Notes: a model not told the origin generated them from the sequence alone. Positions 36,604-46,170 are shown, counted from the stretch's first letter. The stretch: DNA of 64,000 nt from Streptomyces xanthochromogenes (GCF_014650455.1 NZ_BMUZ01000013.1:1-64000); one strand, 5' to 3'. Program-made: numbers and translations.

Positions 36604-38001
36604 TCAGTTCTTGAACGCCGCGGCCGCGTCGGCCTCCAGCTTGGACTGGGTGCCCGCGATGTCGGACGGGTTCTTGAGGAAGTCCTGGAGGTCCTTCCAC
36701 TCGCCCTTGCCCGGGGTGCCGCCGAAGGACTGCGGGGCCTGGTCCGACATGTCGAAGCGGACGTTGTCACCGGCCGCGATCAGCGCCTTGGCGATGCCGC
36801 GCTGCACATCGTTGGGGTACGCGGCGGCGTCGAGCGCCTTGTTCGGCGAGATGAAGCCGCCGGACGACGCCGCGATCTTCGCGGCATCGGTGGAGGCCAG
36901 CCAGGTCAGCAGCGCCTGGGCGCCCTTGGTGTCCTTCAGGGCCACCGCCGCGTCGCCACCCGTGACCACCGGGGCCTTGTCGCCGACGGCGGGGAAGGGG
37001 AACGCCTTGGCGTCGGTGCCGACCTTGGCGGAGGTCTCCGCGATGTTGACCGCCGCGAAGTCGCCCTCGAAGACCATGCCCGCCTTGGGCTGGTCGCCGC
37101 CGGTGAAGGTCTGCGTCACCGAGGCGGGGAACTCCGTCTGGAGCGCGCCGTCGGCGCCGCCCGCGATGAGGTTCGGCTTGCCGAAGAGCTGGGCGAGCGT
37201 GGTGAGCGCGTCCTTGACGGACGGGTCGGTCCACTTGATCGCGTGCTTGGCCAACTGGTCGTACTTGTCGGGTCCGGCCTGCGAGAGATAGACGTTCTCG
37301 AACCAGTCGGTGAGCGTCCAGCCGTCCGCCCCGCCGACGGACACCGGGGTCACACCCGATGCGGAGATGGTGTCGGCGGTGCTGAGGAAGTCCTTCCAGG
37401 TCGCGGGCGGGGTGACGCCGGCGTTCTGGAAGACCTTGGTGTTGTACCAGACCAGGGACTTGTTGGCGGCCTTGAAGTACACCCCGTACTGGGTGCCGTC
37501 GACGGCACCGAGGTCCTGCCACACCTTGGAGTAGTTCGCGGCGAGCTGCGCCTTGGCCTCGGGGCCCGCGGGCTTGGCCCACTTCTTCGCCACGGCCTGC
37601 TGGATCGCGCCGACCTGGGGGAGCATCGCCACATCGGGCGGGCTGCCGCCGGCGATCTTGGTGCCGAGGAAGTTGACGATCGGGTCCTGGGCGGGCACGA
37701 ACGTGACGGTGGCGCCGGTCCGTGACTCGAACTCCTTGAGCACCTTCACGAAGTTCGCCTGCTCGGCCCCCGTCCACACGGCGGCCACCTCGATCTTCTC
37801 CCCGTTCAGCTTGGGGAGTTGGACCCCGCCGCCGGACTGGGCCGAGGTGGAGGCGCTGGCCGACGGTGTGCTCTTCCCGCCGTCGCTGCCACCGCACGCG
37901 GACGCGCCGAGCGCGAGACCGCCGATGGCCAGAGCGGATAGGAGGGTGCGACCCGTCGTGCTGGTGGCGCTGGTGGTGCGGCCTGTACGAGTGCTGCGCA
38001 T
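36604..38001 (-). CDS. Sugar ABC transporter substrate-binding lipoprotein
   Basis: This 465-residue extracellular solute-binding protein family 1 member has a lipoprotein signal peptide ending LGASAC with Cys36 lipidated, then a Ser/Thr-rich linker. The two-lobed binding fold contains PDVAMLPQVGAIQQ, NKSLVWYNTKVFQNAG, WTLTDWFEN and GGFISPNKALD. It captures an unidentified oligosaccharide and delivers it to the two permeases encoded downstream. It is the first gene of the operon, transcribed leftward. Upstream lie 231 bp with an AATCAGTTGATC palindrome near 38125 that could be a regulator site. Confidence 0.93.
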   Translation of the reverse strand: MRSTRTGRTTSATSTTGRTLLSALAIGGLALGASACGGSDGGKSTPSASASTSAQSGGGVQLPKLNGEKIEVAAVWTGAEQANFVKVLKEFESRTGATVTFVPAQDPIVNFLGTKIAGGSPPDVAMLPQVGAIQQAVAKKWAKPAGPEAKAQLAANYSKVWQDLGAVDGTQYGVYFKAANKSLVWYNTKVFQNAGVTPPATWKDFLSTADTISASGVTPVSVGGADGWTLTDWFENVYLSQAGPDKYDQLAKHAIKWTDPSVKDALTTLAQLFGKPNLIAGGADGALQTEFPASVTQTFTGGDQPKAGMVFEGDFAAVNIAETSAKVGTDAKAFPFPAVGDKAPVVTGGDAAVALKDTKGAQALLTWLASTDAAKIAASSGGFISPNKALDAAAYPNDVQRGIAKALIAAGDNVRFDMSDQAPQSFGGTPGKGEWKDLQDFLKNPSDIAGTQSKLEADAAAAFKN

Positions 38002-38204
38002 GCGTGCCCCGTCTCTCCCGTGCGCGTACGAACCGCCGCGCCCGGAACGCAGGCGCCGCAGCTCTCGTCCCGTGCGACAGTCCTACGCCGGGTGCGGGGG
38101 CGCCGCAATACCGTCTTCGCCGTCAATCAGTTGATCGTGATGGGCTTGTGACGTTGGGTCATGCGGGATGTCCCAACTGCCGCCCATTGCAGATGAGTTG
38201 ATCA

Positions 38205-38230
38205 CCGGGGCGCACGGGGCGGCGCCCCGG
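38205..38230 (-). terminator. Hairpin downstream of the FHA-FtsK gene
   Basis: An 8-bp stem (CCGGGGCG at 38205-38212, CGCCCCGG at 38223-38230) begins 3 nt after the minus-strand stop codon. There is no U-tract. Confidence 0.5.
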
Positions 38231-38232
38231 CC

Positions 38233-41200
38233 TCACGACAGCGGCGGCACCGAAGGCGCGTTGACCAAGGACGCCGCACGGTCCAGGGCGCTGGCGAGCA
38301 GGGCCAGGTCGGTGGGCCCGTTGCCGAGCTCGCGGACGGGGCGGCGGGCGGGCGGGTCGCCCATCCGCTCCCACTCCAGGACCACCACGGTGGGCCGTTG
38401 GGTCGCCGTCCGGGGTATGCGGCCGGTGACCCGGCCGCCCTGGAACGGCACCGACGCCCCGTCCGCCTGATGCAGCCGGCCCCGGCCCGGCGAGGGCTCG
38501 TCCGGCGCGGGCGCCGCGGGCGGCGGGTCGAGCACGACCCGGTGCCGGGCGCCGCGCGCGAGCTCGGTGTCGGCCGTGCGCTCGGGCCGGGCCGAGGCCG
38601 CCACCAGGTGCACCCCGAGCCGCTCGCCCTCGCGGGCCACCGCTTCGAGGGCCCGGACGACGGAGCCCGCCGCGGGCCTGCCGGGGCTGCCGAGCGCGGG
38701 GGCGACCAGCGCGTCCAGGTCGTCGACGAGGACGACCAGGCGGGGGAGCGAGGGCCCCTCCTCGGTGCGGCTGCGCGAGACCGGGCGCAGCCGCAGGGTG
38801 CTGCTGCCCGGGGGATCCAGATCGCCCCGGCTCTCGGCGGCGGGCGCCTGGCGCTGGCCGACGAGCCGGCCCGCGACCTCGCGCCGGTCCTGCCACTCGG
38901 TGAAGCCGAGGCCGCCGAGCAGCTCGGCCCGGCGCTTGAGCTCGGCCCCGAGTGCCTGGGCGAACGCGCGCATCCGGACCGGGTCGGAGGCGATCAAGTG
39001 CGTGGAGACGTGCGGAAGTTCGGTACAGGGGCGCAGGCCCTCGCCGCGCTCGCCACCCGCGCCGTCGACCAGGATCAGGCCGAGCCGGTCGGGCCGCGCG
39101 CCCGCGGCGAGCGACGCCGCGGCGGCCCGCAGCAACTCGGTACGCCCGCTGCCGGGCGGGCCCTCGACGATGAGGTGGGGGCCGTCGGAGACGAGGTCCA
39201 CGCCGACCGGGCCGTGCGGTCCGGTGCCGAGCACCACCGCGCCGTCGGGGGCCGACTCCCAACGGGCCATCAGGGACGCGGGGGTGGCCCGTGCCAGGCC
39301 CAACTCGTCCAGGAGGCGCGACGAGCGGGGCAGCGAGGAGGCGAGCCGCCCGGCGCTGGCGGAGGTGCCGTCGCCGGTGCGCAGCGGAGCGAGCGCACGC
39401 GCGAACCGCTCGGCCCAGGGACGCGACACCGCGTCGACCGCGGCCACCGTGCCGTGCCCGGCGGGCCGGCCGCCGGCGATGCGCAGCAGCCGCAGCGCGG
39501 TGGCCACATCGCCGCTGAGCAGCGCGACCGCTCCGCACTCGCGGAACGCGAGCGAGGCCGCGCACGCCGTCTCGTACGTCGCGGCGACCGGGGACGAGGC
39601 CGATGCGGCCGGAGTCTCGGCGAGGCAGAGCAGATGGATGCCGGCCGCCGCGCCCGCCGCCGCGAGCCGGGCGGTGGTCTCGCGCAGCGGGGCCGAACCC
39701 GGGTCGCCGTCCACGACGACCACCGTGAACGGGCCCTCGTAGCGGGCGGCGGCCTCGGCCACCGCGGCCCGGTCCGCCGAGGCCCAGCCCGGGCCGAGCG
39801 GGCCCGAGTCGAGCCGTCGGGTGAGCTCGGCGGTGCGGGCCGTCGCCTGGTCGCGGTCGTAGGCGAGGAGCAGCCGGCAGTCCTGGCCGTGTGCGGGGCG
39901 GACCTGGGGGAGCCAGCCGAGCCAGTCCCACTCGGCGGTGCGTGCCTGCAGGCCGCGCGCGCGGTCCGTGCTGAGGAGGACGATTTCCAGGGTGGCCGGC
40001 GCGTGCAGCGCCGCGAGCTGGGCGATGGCCGAGCGGGCGAGGCCCGAGAGCCGCTCGCGGGGGCCCGCGAGACCGAGCGAGCCCACCTCGCGCAGCCCCA
40101 CCGTGACCGGCACGGCCGCCAGCACGCCCCGGTCCGCGGTGCCGACCCGGACCGCGAGGGCCTCCGGATGGCCCGGCTCGCGCTCCCACAGCCGGGGACC
40201 GGGGCCGAGCGCGGTCAGCAGGAGGGTGGCCGGATCGGGCCAGCTCTCGGGGGCGGGCTCGGCCGGGAGGCGCGGCTGCTCGGTGCGCGGCTGCTCGGGC
40301 TCTGCCTCGTCGCGCCCCCCGGCCAGGCGCCTCGCCCACGCCCCTATCCCGCCGCGCCGACGGCCGCCGTCTGCCGGATCGGCCCGGGTGTGCTGCACCT
40401 CGTCGGGCCCCACAAGCCCTTCGGGCAGCCGCATGCCGCGGGTCGGGGTGCCCTGCCGTCTGCTCGGCGGAGCCTGCTCGCGCCGGCCGTCCGGATCGTC
40501 GTGGCCGTACCCGGCAGGCGCCCCGAGGGCGTCGAAGCCCCCGTACGGCTCCCGGTGTGCGCCGGGAGCCGTGGACGTACCGAAGGGCGGTGTGGAGGTG
40601 CCGGGCGTACCGGAGGAAGTGGGGGAAGTGGGGGAGGAGGGGGATGAAGGGGAAGCGGCGGGCGGGGTGGTGCCGAAGGTGTGGCCGGGATCGCCGGACG
40701 GGACGCTCAACTGCCCGGCAGGGGAGGCCTGTTGGGCGCCCGGCGTGGATGCGGGCGCCGTGTCCGGTGCGATCCGGAGGTGGCCCTCGCCGTCCGGCAC
40801 CGTCGTGAGGGAGGGCTCCGTCGCGGGGCCGCCGGTGGCCAGGCGCAGGGCGGACTCGCCGATCCTGAGCAGCGCGCCGGGGGCGAAGCGGACCGGCTTG
40901 GCGCCGATCTCGCGGCCGTCGAGACGGGTGCCGTTCGTCGAGTTCAGATCGGACACGGCGACCCGGCCGTCGGTCCCGACCGTCACCTCGCAGTGCTGGC
41001 GCGAGACATCGGGGTCGTCCAGGGGGACGTCGGACTCGGTGGAGCGGCCGATGCCGATGCGGCCGCCGTGCAGCAGGTGCACCCCGCCCGCGTCCGGTCC
41101 CGCCACCACGTGCAGCCGGGCCGGGGCCGGGCCGTCGTGGGCCGGCTCGTCCTGCGCGGGGGAGCCGAGGGAGAGCACCGCTCCGTCCACCAGCGGTGGC

Positions 41201-41412
41201 TCGCCGAGGATGCGGCGCTGGGCGTCGAGCCGCTCGCGGCCCGCGTACAGCACCACGGAGGCGCCCGAGACCTCCGCGCCGGAGGCGGCCGACGCGAGGC
41301 CGGAGGCGACGGCCGCGAGTGCCGTCCCCGCCGGGGCGGTCACGAGCACGTCGCAGGCGCGCGCCACAGCATGGCCGCTGCGCGGCGCGAGGACGGTCAG
41401 CCGGATCTGCAT
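38233..41412 (-). CDS. FHA domain-containing FtsK/SpoIIIE-type ATPase
   Basis: This 1059-residue protein has a ubiquitin-like or EssC-type N-terminal region (1-90) and an FHA domain at about 100-190 with GRSTESDV and DVSRQHCEV and DLNSTNGT. A disordered Ser/Pro/Thr linker (210-390) leads to tandem FtsK/SpoIIIE-like modules. The last module has a P-loop GPPGSGRTE, with Arg where Lys is expected, and a Walker B LVVLVDDLDA. The layout recalls EssC/EccC ATPases of type VII secretion, but no ESX partner gene is nearby. FHA domains bind phosphothreonine, and two Ser/Thr kinase genes diverge from it, so phospho-control is likely. Starts at ATG 41412. Confidence 0.85.
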   Translation of the reverse strand: MQIRLTVLAPRSGHAVARACDVLVTAPAGTALAAVASGLASAASGAEVSGASVVLYAGRERLDAQRRILGEPPLVDGAVLSLGSPAQDEPAHDGPAPARLHVVAGPDAGGVHLLHGGRIGIGRSTESDVPLDDPDVSRQHCEVTVGTDGRVAVSDLNSTNGTRLDGREIGAKPVRFAPGALLRIGESALRLATGGPATEPSLTTVPDGEGHLRIAPDTAPASTPGAQQASPAGQLSVPSGDPGHTFGTTPPAASPSSPSSPTSPTSSGTPGTSTPPFGTSTAPGAHREPYGGFDALGAPAGYGHDDPDGRREQAPPSRRQGTPTRGMRLPEGLVGPDEVQHTRADPADGGRRRGGIGAWARRLAGGRDEAEPEQPRTEQPRLPAEPAPESWPDPATLLLTALGPGPRLWEREPGHPEALAVRVGTADRGVLAAVPVTVGLREVGSLGLAGPRERLSGLARSAIAQLAALHAPATLEIVLLSTDRARGLQARTAEWDWLGWLPQVRPAHGQDCRLLLAYDRDQATARTAELTRRLDSGPLGPGWASADRAAVAEAAARYEGPFTVVVVDGDPGSAPLRETTARLAAAGAAAGIHLLCLAETPAASASSPVAATYETACAASLAFRECGAVALLSGDVATALRLLRIAGGRPAGHGTVAAVDAVSRPWAERFARALAPLRTGDGTSASAGRLASSLPRSSRLLDELGLARATPASLMARWESAPDGAVVLGTGPHGPVGVDLVSDGPHLIVEGPPGSGRTELLRAAAASLAAGARPDRLGLILVDGAGGERGEGLRPCTELPHVSTHLIASDPVRMRAFAQALGAELKRRAELLGGLGFTEWQDRREVAGRLVGQRQAPAAESRGDLDPPGSSTLRLRPVSRSRTEEGPSLPRLVVLVDDLDALVAPALGSPGRPAAGSVVRALEAVAREGERLGVHLVAASARPERTADTELARGARHRVVLDPPPAAPAPDEPSPGRGRLHQADGASVPFQGGRVTGRIPRTATQRPTVVVLEWERMGDPPARRPVRELGNGPTDLALLASALDRAASLVNAPSVPPLS

Positions 41413-41813
41413 CGCCTCGGCGGTCCCTTCTGCGCGGGGGTGCCGAGAAGGGGGACCGGACCAGCCCTGTGATTCCCCCCACCCGGCACACAATTCGTGC
41501 TGAGGGCATCCTCGCACCTGCCACTGACAACACGCCCGTCGCCCACCTCGAATTGATCTTGATTGGTCGGCCGGGCACGCAAAAGTGGACGGAAAAGTGG
41601 CTGGTTGCGACCGAGTGGGGCATTTCACGCGGACAGGGGGCACGGCCGTTCGGCAACCTTCCGTGCGAAGACCGCGTCCTTACGAGAACGATGAGAAGAC
41701 GGTGAACAACCTGGTGGCGCCGACGCCACGACCCGTCGGCGGTGCCGGGAGCGGCACTAGAGTGGGCCGGAAACCCACACAGCAATGGACGCGAGCAGCA
41801 GGGAGCGCATGAC
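41413..41813. other. 401-bp divergent promoter region between the FHA-ATPase and pkaA
   Basis: No gene is visible. It holds a 12-bp direct repeat (AAAAGTGGACGG at 41581, AAAAGTGGCTGG at 41593) and a TAGAGT hexamer at 41758 that could be a -10 element about 50 nt before pkaA. No convincing -35 partner was seen. The A-rich stretches are unusual for this chromosome and fit a regulatory role. Confidence 0.45.
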
Positions 41814-43523
41814 GTGCGGCCGGTAGGCAGCAAGTACCTGCTCGAGGAGCCGCTCGGACGCGGCGCCACGGGCACCGTCTGGCGAGCCCGCCAGCGAGAG
41901 ACCGCCGGCTCCGAGGCATCCGTGGCGGGTCAGCCGGGCGAGACCGTGGCGATCAAGGTCCTCAAGGAGGAGCTCGCCAACGACGCGGACGTGGTGATGC
42001 GCTTCCTGCGCGAACGCTCCGTGCTTCTGCGGCTGCGCCACGACAACATCGTGCGCACCCGCGACCTGGTCGTCGAGGGCGATCTCCTCGCCCTGGTGAT
42101 GGACCTGGTCGACGGCCCGGACCTGCACCGCTACATCCGCGAGAACGGCCCGCTCACCCCGGTCGCCGCCTCCTTGCTGACCGCGCAGATCGCCGACGCC
42201 CTCGCCGCGAGCCACGCCGACGGCGTGGTGCACCGCGACCTGAAGCCCGCCAACGTCCTCCTGGACGAGCGTGACGGCGCGATGCACCCGATGCTGACCG
42301 ACTTCGGCATCGCCCGCCTCGCCGACTCCCCGGGCCTGACCCGGACGCACGAGTTCGTGGGCACGCCCGCCTATGTCGCGCCGGAGTCCGCCGAAGGCCG
42401 TCCGCAGACCTCCGCGGTCGACATCTACGGCGCCGGAATCCTGCTGTACGAGCTGGTCACGGGACGCCCCCCGTTCGCCGGCGGCACCGCGCTCGAGGTG
42501 CTGCACCGCCACCTCAGCGAGGAGCCGCGCCGGCCCACCACCGTCCCGGCCCCGCTGTGGACGGTCATCGAGCGCTGCCTCAGCAAGGACCCCGAGCGCC
42601 GCCCCAGCGCCGAGAACCTGGCGCGCGGGCTGCGCGTCGTCGCCTCCGGCATCGGGGTGCACTCCACCCCGGCCCAGGTCGAGGCGGCCGACGGGGTGGG
42701 CGCCCTGCTCGCGCCCGACCCGGCACCCGCTCCGGTCCCGGACGCGCCGGGCGCGGCCGACCCGACCCAGGTGCTGCCGAGCAACGCGGGCTCGTACGAC
42801 CCGGCCGCGCGCACCTCGGTGCTGCCGGGGACCGGCCAGGGCGCCAACGCCGACCCCACGGCCGTCCTGCCGCCGGTCCCGCAGGGCCCGCCGCAGCCGC
42901 AGGAGCCGCACCCCTGGCAGTCCCAGCTGCGGGCGGCCCGCGACCGCAACGAGCAGACCCAGGTCGGCTACCTGCCCCCCGAGCAGGACCCGCTGCGCCG
43001 CCGCCCGCACCGCCAGCCGGGGCCTCCGCAGGGCTATGGCCAGCAAGGCCAGCAGGGCTACGGGCAGCAAGGCCGGCAGGGCTACGGGCAGCAGGGCCAG
43101 CAGCCTCCGCAGGGCTACGGCCGGCAGGGCCCGCCGCAGGGACAGCAGCGTCCCCCGCAGGGCGGGCAGTACGCCCCGCAGCGGCAGCAGCCCTATCAGC
43201 AGCAGCAACCCCAGCACCAACCCCAGCACCAACCCCAGCAGTACGCGCCGCCGCAGCAGCCGCAGGCTCCCGCGCGCGAGCCCCGGGAGCCCCGCGAGCC
43301 GCGCAGGCGCAGCCCCAACCGGATGCGGATTCCGGGTCTCGGCTGCCTGAAGGGCTGCCTGTTCACGTTCGTCCTGCTCTTCGTGGCGGGCTGGCTGATC
43401 TGGGAGCTGACGCCGCTCCAGGACTGGGTCGCCCAGGGCAAGAGCTACTGGCAGGCGATCGGTGACGGGATTTCGACGGTATCCGGCTGGATAAAGAGCA
43501 TCGGCGACTCCGCGAAGCAGTAA
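41814..43523 (+). CDS. pkaA: Ser/Thr protein kinase PkaA
   Basis: PkaA is a Hanks-type membrane Ser/Thr kinase. In the 569-residue product the kinase domain spans about 8-275: glycine loop GRGATGTVW, Lys48 in VAIKVL, HRDLKPANVL (Asp142), DFGIARL (163-169) and TPAYVAPE. It is followed by a Pro/Gln linker with four or so QGYGQQ-type repeats (about 400-450). One membrane segment near 515-535 (CLFTFVLLFVAGWLIWEL) and a short outside tail end the protein, with no PASTA domains. GTG at 41814 has GGGAG 9 nt upstream. The gene is paired with pkaB, as in S. coelicolor. Confidence 0.93.
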   Translation: MRPVGSKYLLEEPLGRGATGTVWRARQRETAGSEASVAGQPGETVAIKVLKEELANDADVVMRFLRERSVLLRLRHDNIVRTRDLVVEGDLLALVMDLVDGPDLHRYIRENGPLTPVAASLLTAQIADALAASHADGVVHRDLKPANVLLDERDGAMHPMLTDFGIARLADSPGLTRTHEFVGTPAYVAPESAEGRPQTSAVDIYGAGILLYELVTGRPPFAGGTALEVLHRHLSEEPRRPTTVPAPLWTVIERCLSKDPERRPSAENLARGLRVVASGIGVHSTPAQVEAADGVGALLAPDPAPAPVPDAPGAADPTQVLPSNAGSYDPAARTSVLPGTGQGANADPTAVLPPVPQGPPQPQEPHPWQSQLRAARDRNEQTQVGYLPPEQDPLRRRPHRQPGPPQGYGQQGQQGYGQQGRQGYGQQGQQPPQGYGRQGPPQGQQRPPQGGQYAPQRQQPYQQQQPQHQPQHQPQQYAPPQQPQAPAREPREPREPRRRSPNRMRIPGLGCLKGCLFTFVLLFVAGWLIWELTPLQDWVAQGKSYWQAIGDGISTVSGWIKSIGDSAKQ

Positions 43524-43525
43524 AA

Positions 43526-43557
43526 GGCCGCCGGTAAAGGGCTCCGGCCCGGCGGCC
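43526..43557 (+). terminator. Hairpin after pkaA
   Basis: A perfect 9-bp stem (GGCCGCCGG at 43526-43534, CCGGCGGCC at 43549-43557) with a 14-nt loop follows the pkaA stop by 2 nt. Confidence 0.6.
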
Positions 43558-43675
43558 CGGGACGCGACTTCGTGGATTTGTCGACTTCCAGAGGGTGATT
43601 TCGACGCCAGAAGTGAAGGTTGGCGTCCCGGCCGCGTAGCCTCAGCGTGCACAGCCAGCCGCTGAGGGAGCAGTC

Positions 43676-44920
43676 TTGGCACGGAATATCGGCAGCCGGT
43701 ACACCGCCCACCAGATCCTGGGCCGCGGCAGCGCCGGCACGGTGTGGCTCGGCGAAGGGCCCGAGGGCCCCGTCGCCATCAAGCTGCTGCGCGAGGACCT
43801 GGCCGCGGACCAGGAGCTGGTCGGCCGCTTCGTCCAGGAGCGCACCGCCCTGCTCGGCCTCGACCACCCCAACGTGGTGGGCGTGCGCGACCTGGTCGTC
43901 GACGGCAACGACCTCGCCCTCGTCATGGACCTGATCCGGGGCACCGACGTCCGCACCCGGCTGGACCGCGAGCGCAGGCTCGCCCCCGAGGCGGCCGTGG
44001 CCATCGCGGCCGATGTCGCCGACGGGCTCGCAGCCGCCCACGCGGCCGGCGTGGTGCACCGGGACGTCAAGCCCGAGAACATTCTCCTGGACATGCAGGG
44101 CCCGCTCGGCCCCGGCGGCGCCCACCCCGCGCTGCTCACCGACTTCGGCGTCGCCAAGCTCATCGACACCCCGCGCCGCACCAAGGCGACCCGGATCATC
44201 GGCACCCCGGACTATCTGGCGCCCGAGATCGTCGAGGGCCTCCCGCCGCGCGCCGCCGTCGACATCTACGCGCTCGCGACCGTCCTGTACGAACTGCTCG
44301 CGGGCTTCACGCCGTTCGGCGGCGGCCACCCCGGCGCCGTCCTGCGCCGCCATGTGACCGAGACCGTGGTGCCGCTGCCGGGCATCCCCGACGAGCTGTG
44401 GCAGCTGATCGTCCAGTGCCTGGCCAAGGCCCCGGCCTCGCGCCTGCGCGCCTCCGAGCTCTCGGTCCGGCTGCGCGAACTGCTCCCGCTGGTGGCCGGC
44501 ATGCCCCCGCTCGACGTGGACGAGCCGGACGCGGACGGCGCCGAGGGCGAGGAGGCGTACGAGGACCCGTACCCGACCGCCCCCACCACCCCCCGCCGCG
44601 GCGCGGTCCCGCTGGTGCCCGGGGCGGGACACGACTCCGCGAACCGCGACACCCACACCAGCATGCGGGTGCCCGGGCCCGACGAGCTGGCCGGCGGTCC
44701 GCTGGGCACCGCCCGCGCGCCCCGCCCGGCGGGGGCGCCCCGGCCCGGCTCGGCCCGCCACCGCGCCGACCAGGTGCGCAAGCGCCGCCTGGTCCTGACG
44801 GCCTCGGCGGTCGCGCTCGCCGCGGCGGTCGGCGTCGGCGGCTGGCTGGCCCTGAGCGACGACTCCGGCAAGCAGCCGCCGCCGCAGGACACCAAGAACT
44901 CGGCGCCCGTCGTCCCGTAG
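43676..44920 (+). CDS. pkaB: Ser/Thr protein kinase PkaB
   Basis: PkaB is a second Hanks-type kinase of 414 residues. The kinase domain covers about 8-270: GRGSAGTVW, Lys36 in VAIKLL, HRDVKPENIL (Asp130), DFGVAKL (156-162), TPDYLAPE. A disordered acidic then Pro-rich linker leads to one membrane segment near 375-392 and a short outside tail. The start is TTG at 43676 with GGGAG 5 nt upstream; no in-frame ATG or GTG precedes it sensibly. It lies 152 nt after pkaA with a hairpin between, so it may have its own promoter. Likely targets include the FHA protein encoded 2 kb away. Confidence 0.9.
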   Translation: MARNIGSRYTAHQILGRGSAGTVWLGEGPEGPVAIKLLREDLAADQELVGRFVQERTALLGLDHPNVVGVRDLVVDGNDLALVMDLIRGTDVRTRLDRERRLAPEAAVAIAADVADGLAAAHAAGVVHRDVKPENILLDMQGPLGPGGAHPALLTDFGVAKLIDTPRRTKATRIIGTPDYLAPEIVEGLPPRAAVDIYALATVLYELLAGFTPFGGGHPGAVLRRHVTETVVPLPGIPDELWQLIVQCLAKAPASRLRASELSVRLRELLPLVAGMPPLDVDEPDADGAEGEEAYEDPYPTAPTTPRRGAVPLVPGAGHDSANRDTHTSMRVPGPDELAGGPLGTARAPRPAGAPRPGSARHRADQVRKRRLVLTASAVALAAAVGVGGWLALSDDSGKQPPPQDTKNSAPVVP

Positions 44921-44999
44921 GCGGCCCCGCGACAGCCCGGAGGGCCCGTGATCGGGCGGCCCGGGGAACGCCGGAGCGCGCAGCCGTTACGCTGGACCC

Positions 45000-46106
45000 G
45001 TGGCAGTCGTCGATGTATCCGAAGAGCTGAAGTCCCTCTCCTCGACCATGGGGTCGATCGAGGCCGTCCTGGACCTCGACACGATGCGGGCGGACATCGC
45101 CGTGCTCGAGGAGCAGGCGGCCGCCCCGTCCCTGTGGGACGACCCGGAGGCGGCGCAGAAGATCACCAGCAAGCTTTCGCACCTCCAGGCGGAGCTGCGC
45201 AAGACCGAGGCCCTGCGCAGCCGGATCGACGACCTCGCGGTGCTCTTCGAGCTCGCCGAGGAGATGGACGACCCGGACACCCGCACCGAGGCCGAGGCCG
45301 AGCTGGAGTCCGTCCGCAAGGCGCTGGACGAGATGGAGGTCCGCACCCTCCTGTCCGGCGAGTACGACTCCCGTGAGGCGCTGGTCAACATCCGCGCCGA
45401 GGCCGGTGGCGTCGACGCCTCCGACTTCGCCGAGCGCCTCCAGCGCATGTACCTGCGCTGGGCGGAGCGGCACGGCTACAAGACCGAGGTGTACGAGACC
45501 TCGTACGCGGAAGAGGCCGGCATCAAGTCGACCACCTTCGTGGTGAACGCCCCCTACGCCTACGGCACGCTCTCCGTGGAGCAGGGCACGCACCGCTTGG
45601 TCCGCATCTCGCCCTTCGACAACCAGGGCCGCCGCCAGACGTCCTTCGCGGGCGTCGAGGTGCTGCCCGTCGTCGAGCAGTCGGACCACGTCGAGATCGA
45701 CGAGTCCGAGCTGCGCATCGACGTGTACCGCGCGTCGGGCCCGGGCGGCCAGGGCGTCAACACCACGGACTCCGCGGTCCGCATCACGCACATCCCCACC
45801 GGCATCGTGGTGTCCTGCCAGAACGAGCGCTCGCAGATCCAGAACAAGGCGAGCGCCATGAACGTCCTGCAGGCCAAGCTCCTTGAGCGCCGCCGCCAGG
45901 AGGAGCAGGCGCTGATGGACTCGCTCAAGGGCGACGGCGGCAACTCCTGGGGAAACCAGATGCGTTCGTACGTCCTGCACCCGTACCAGATGGTCAAGGA
46001 CCTGCGTACCGAGTTCGAGGTCGGCAACCCGCAGGCGGTCCTCGACGGCGAGATCGACGGCTTCCTGGAAGCCGGTATCCGCTGGCGCAAGCAGCAGGAG
46101 AAGTAG
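45000..46106 (+). CDS. prfB: Peptide chain release factor 2
   Basis: RF2 releases the finished peptide at UGA and UAA codons. The 368-residue product carries the stop-codon reading tripeptide SPF (in RISPFDNQGRR, near residue 204) and the catalytic GGQ (GPGGQGVNTTDSAVR, near residue 249). The coding frame is continuous, so the programmed +1 frameshift found near codon 25 in many bacteria is absent. The GTG start at 45000 lies 79 nt after pkaB. A long hairpin follows. Position next to ftsEX-smpB is conserved in actinobacteria. Confidence 0.97.
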   Translation: MAVVDVSEELKSLSSTMGSIEAVLDLDTMRADIAVLEEQAAAPSLWDDPEAAQKITSKLSHLQAELRKTEALRSRIDDLAVLFELAEEMDDPDTRTEAEAELESVRKALDEMEVRTLLSGEYDSREALVNIRAEAGGVDASDFAERLQRMYLRWAERHGYKTEVYETSYAEEAGIKSTTFVVNAPYAYGTLSVEQGTHRLVRISPFDNQGRRQTSFAGVEVLPVVEQSDHVEIDESELRIDVYRASGPGGQGVNTTDSAVRITHIPTGIVVSCQNERSQIQNKASAMNVLQAKLLERRRQEEQALMDSLKGDGGNSWGNQMRSYVLHPYQMVKDLRTEFEVGNPQAVLDGEIDGFLEAGIRWRKQQEK

Positions 46107-46134
46107 CCCCCACCTAGGGCGACTTGAACACCCG

Positions 46135-46170
46135 ACGACGCCGGCCCCCTTTCCTGGGGGTCGGCGTCGT
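46135..46170 (+). terminator. Strong hairpin terminator after prfB
   Basis: A 15-bp stem (46135-46149 with 46156-46170, one G-T pair) and a TTTCCT loop stands 28 nt after the prfB stop and is followed by TCGTTGTGT. Confidence 0.8.

Noticed and set aside
45060..45110. Programmed frameshift in prfB
   Set aside because: The RF2 frame is continuous and no in-frame stop with a slippery CTTTGA-type site is present near codon 25.
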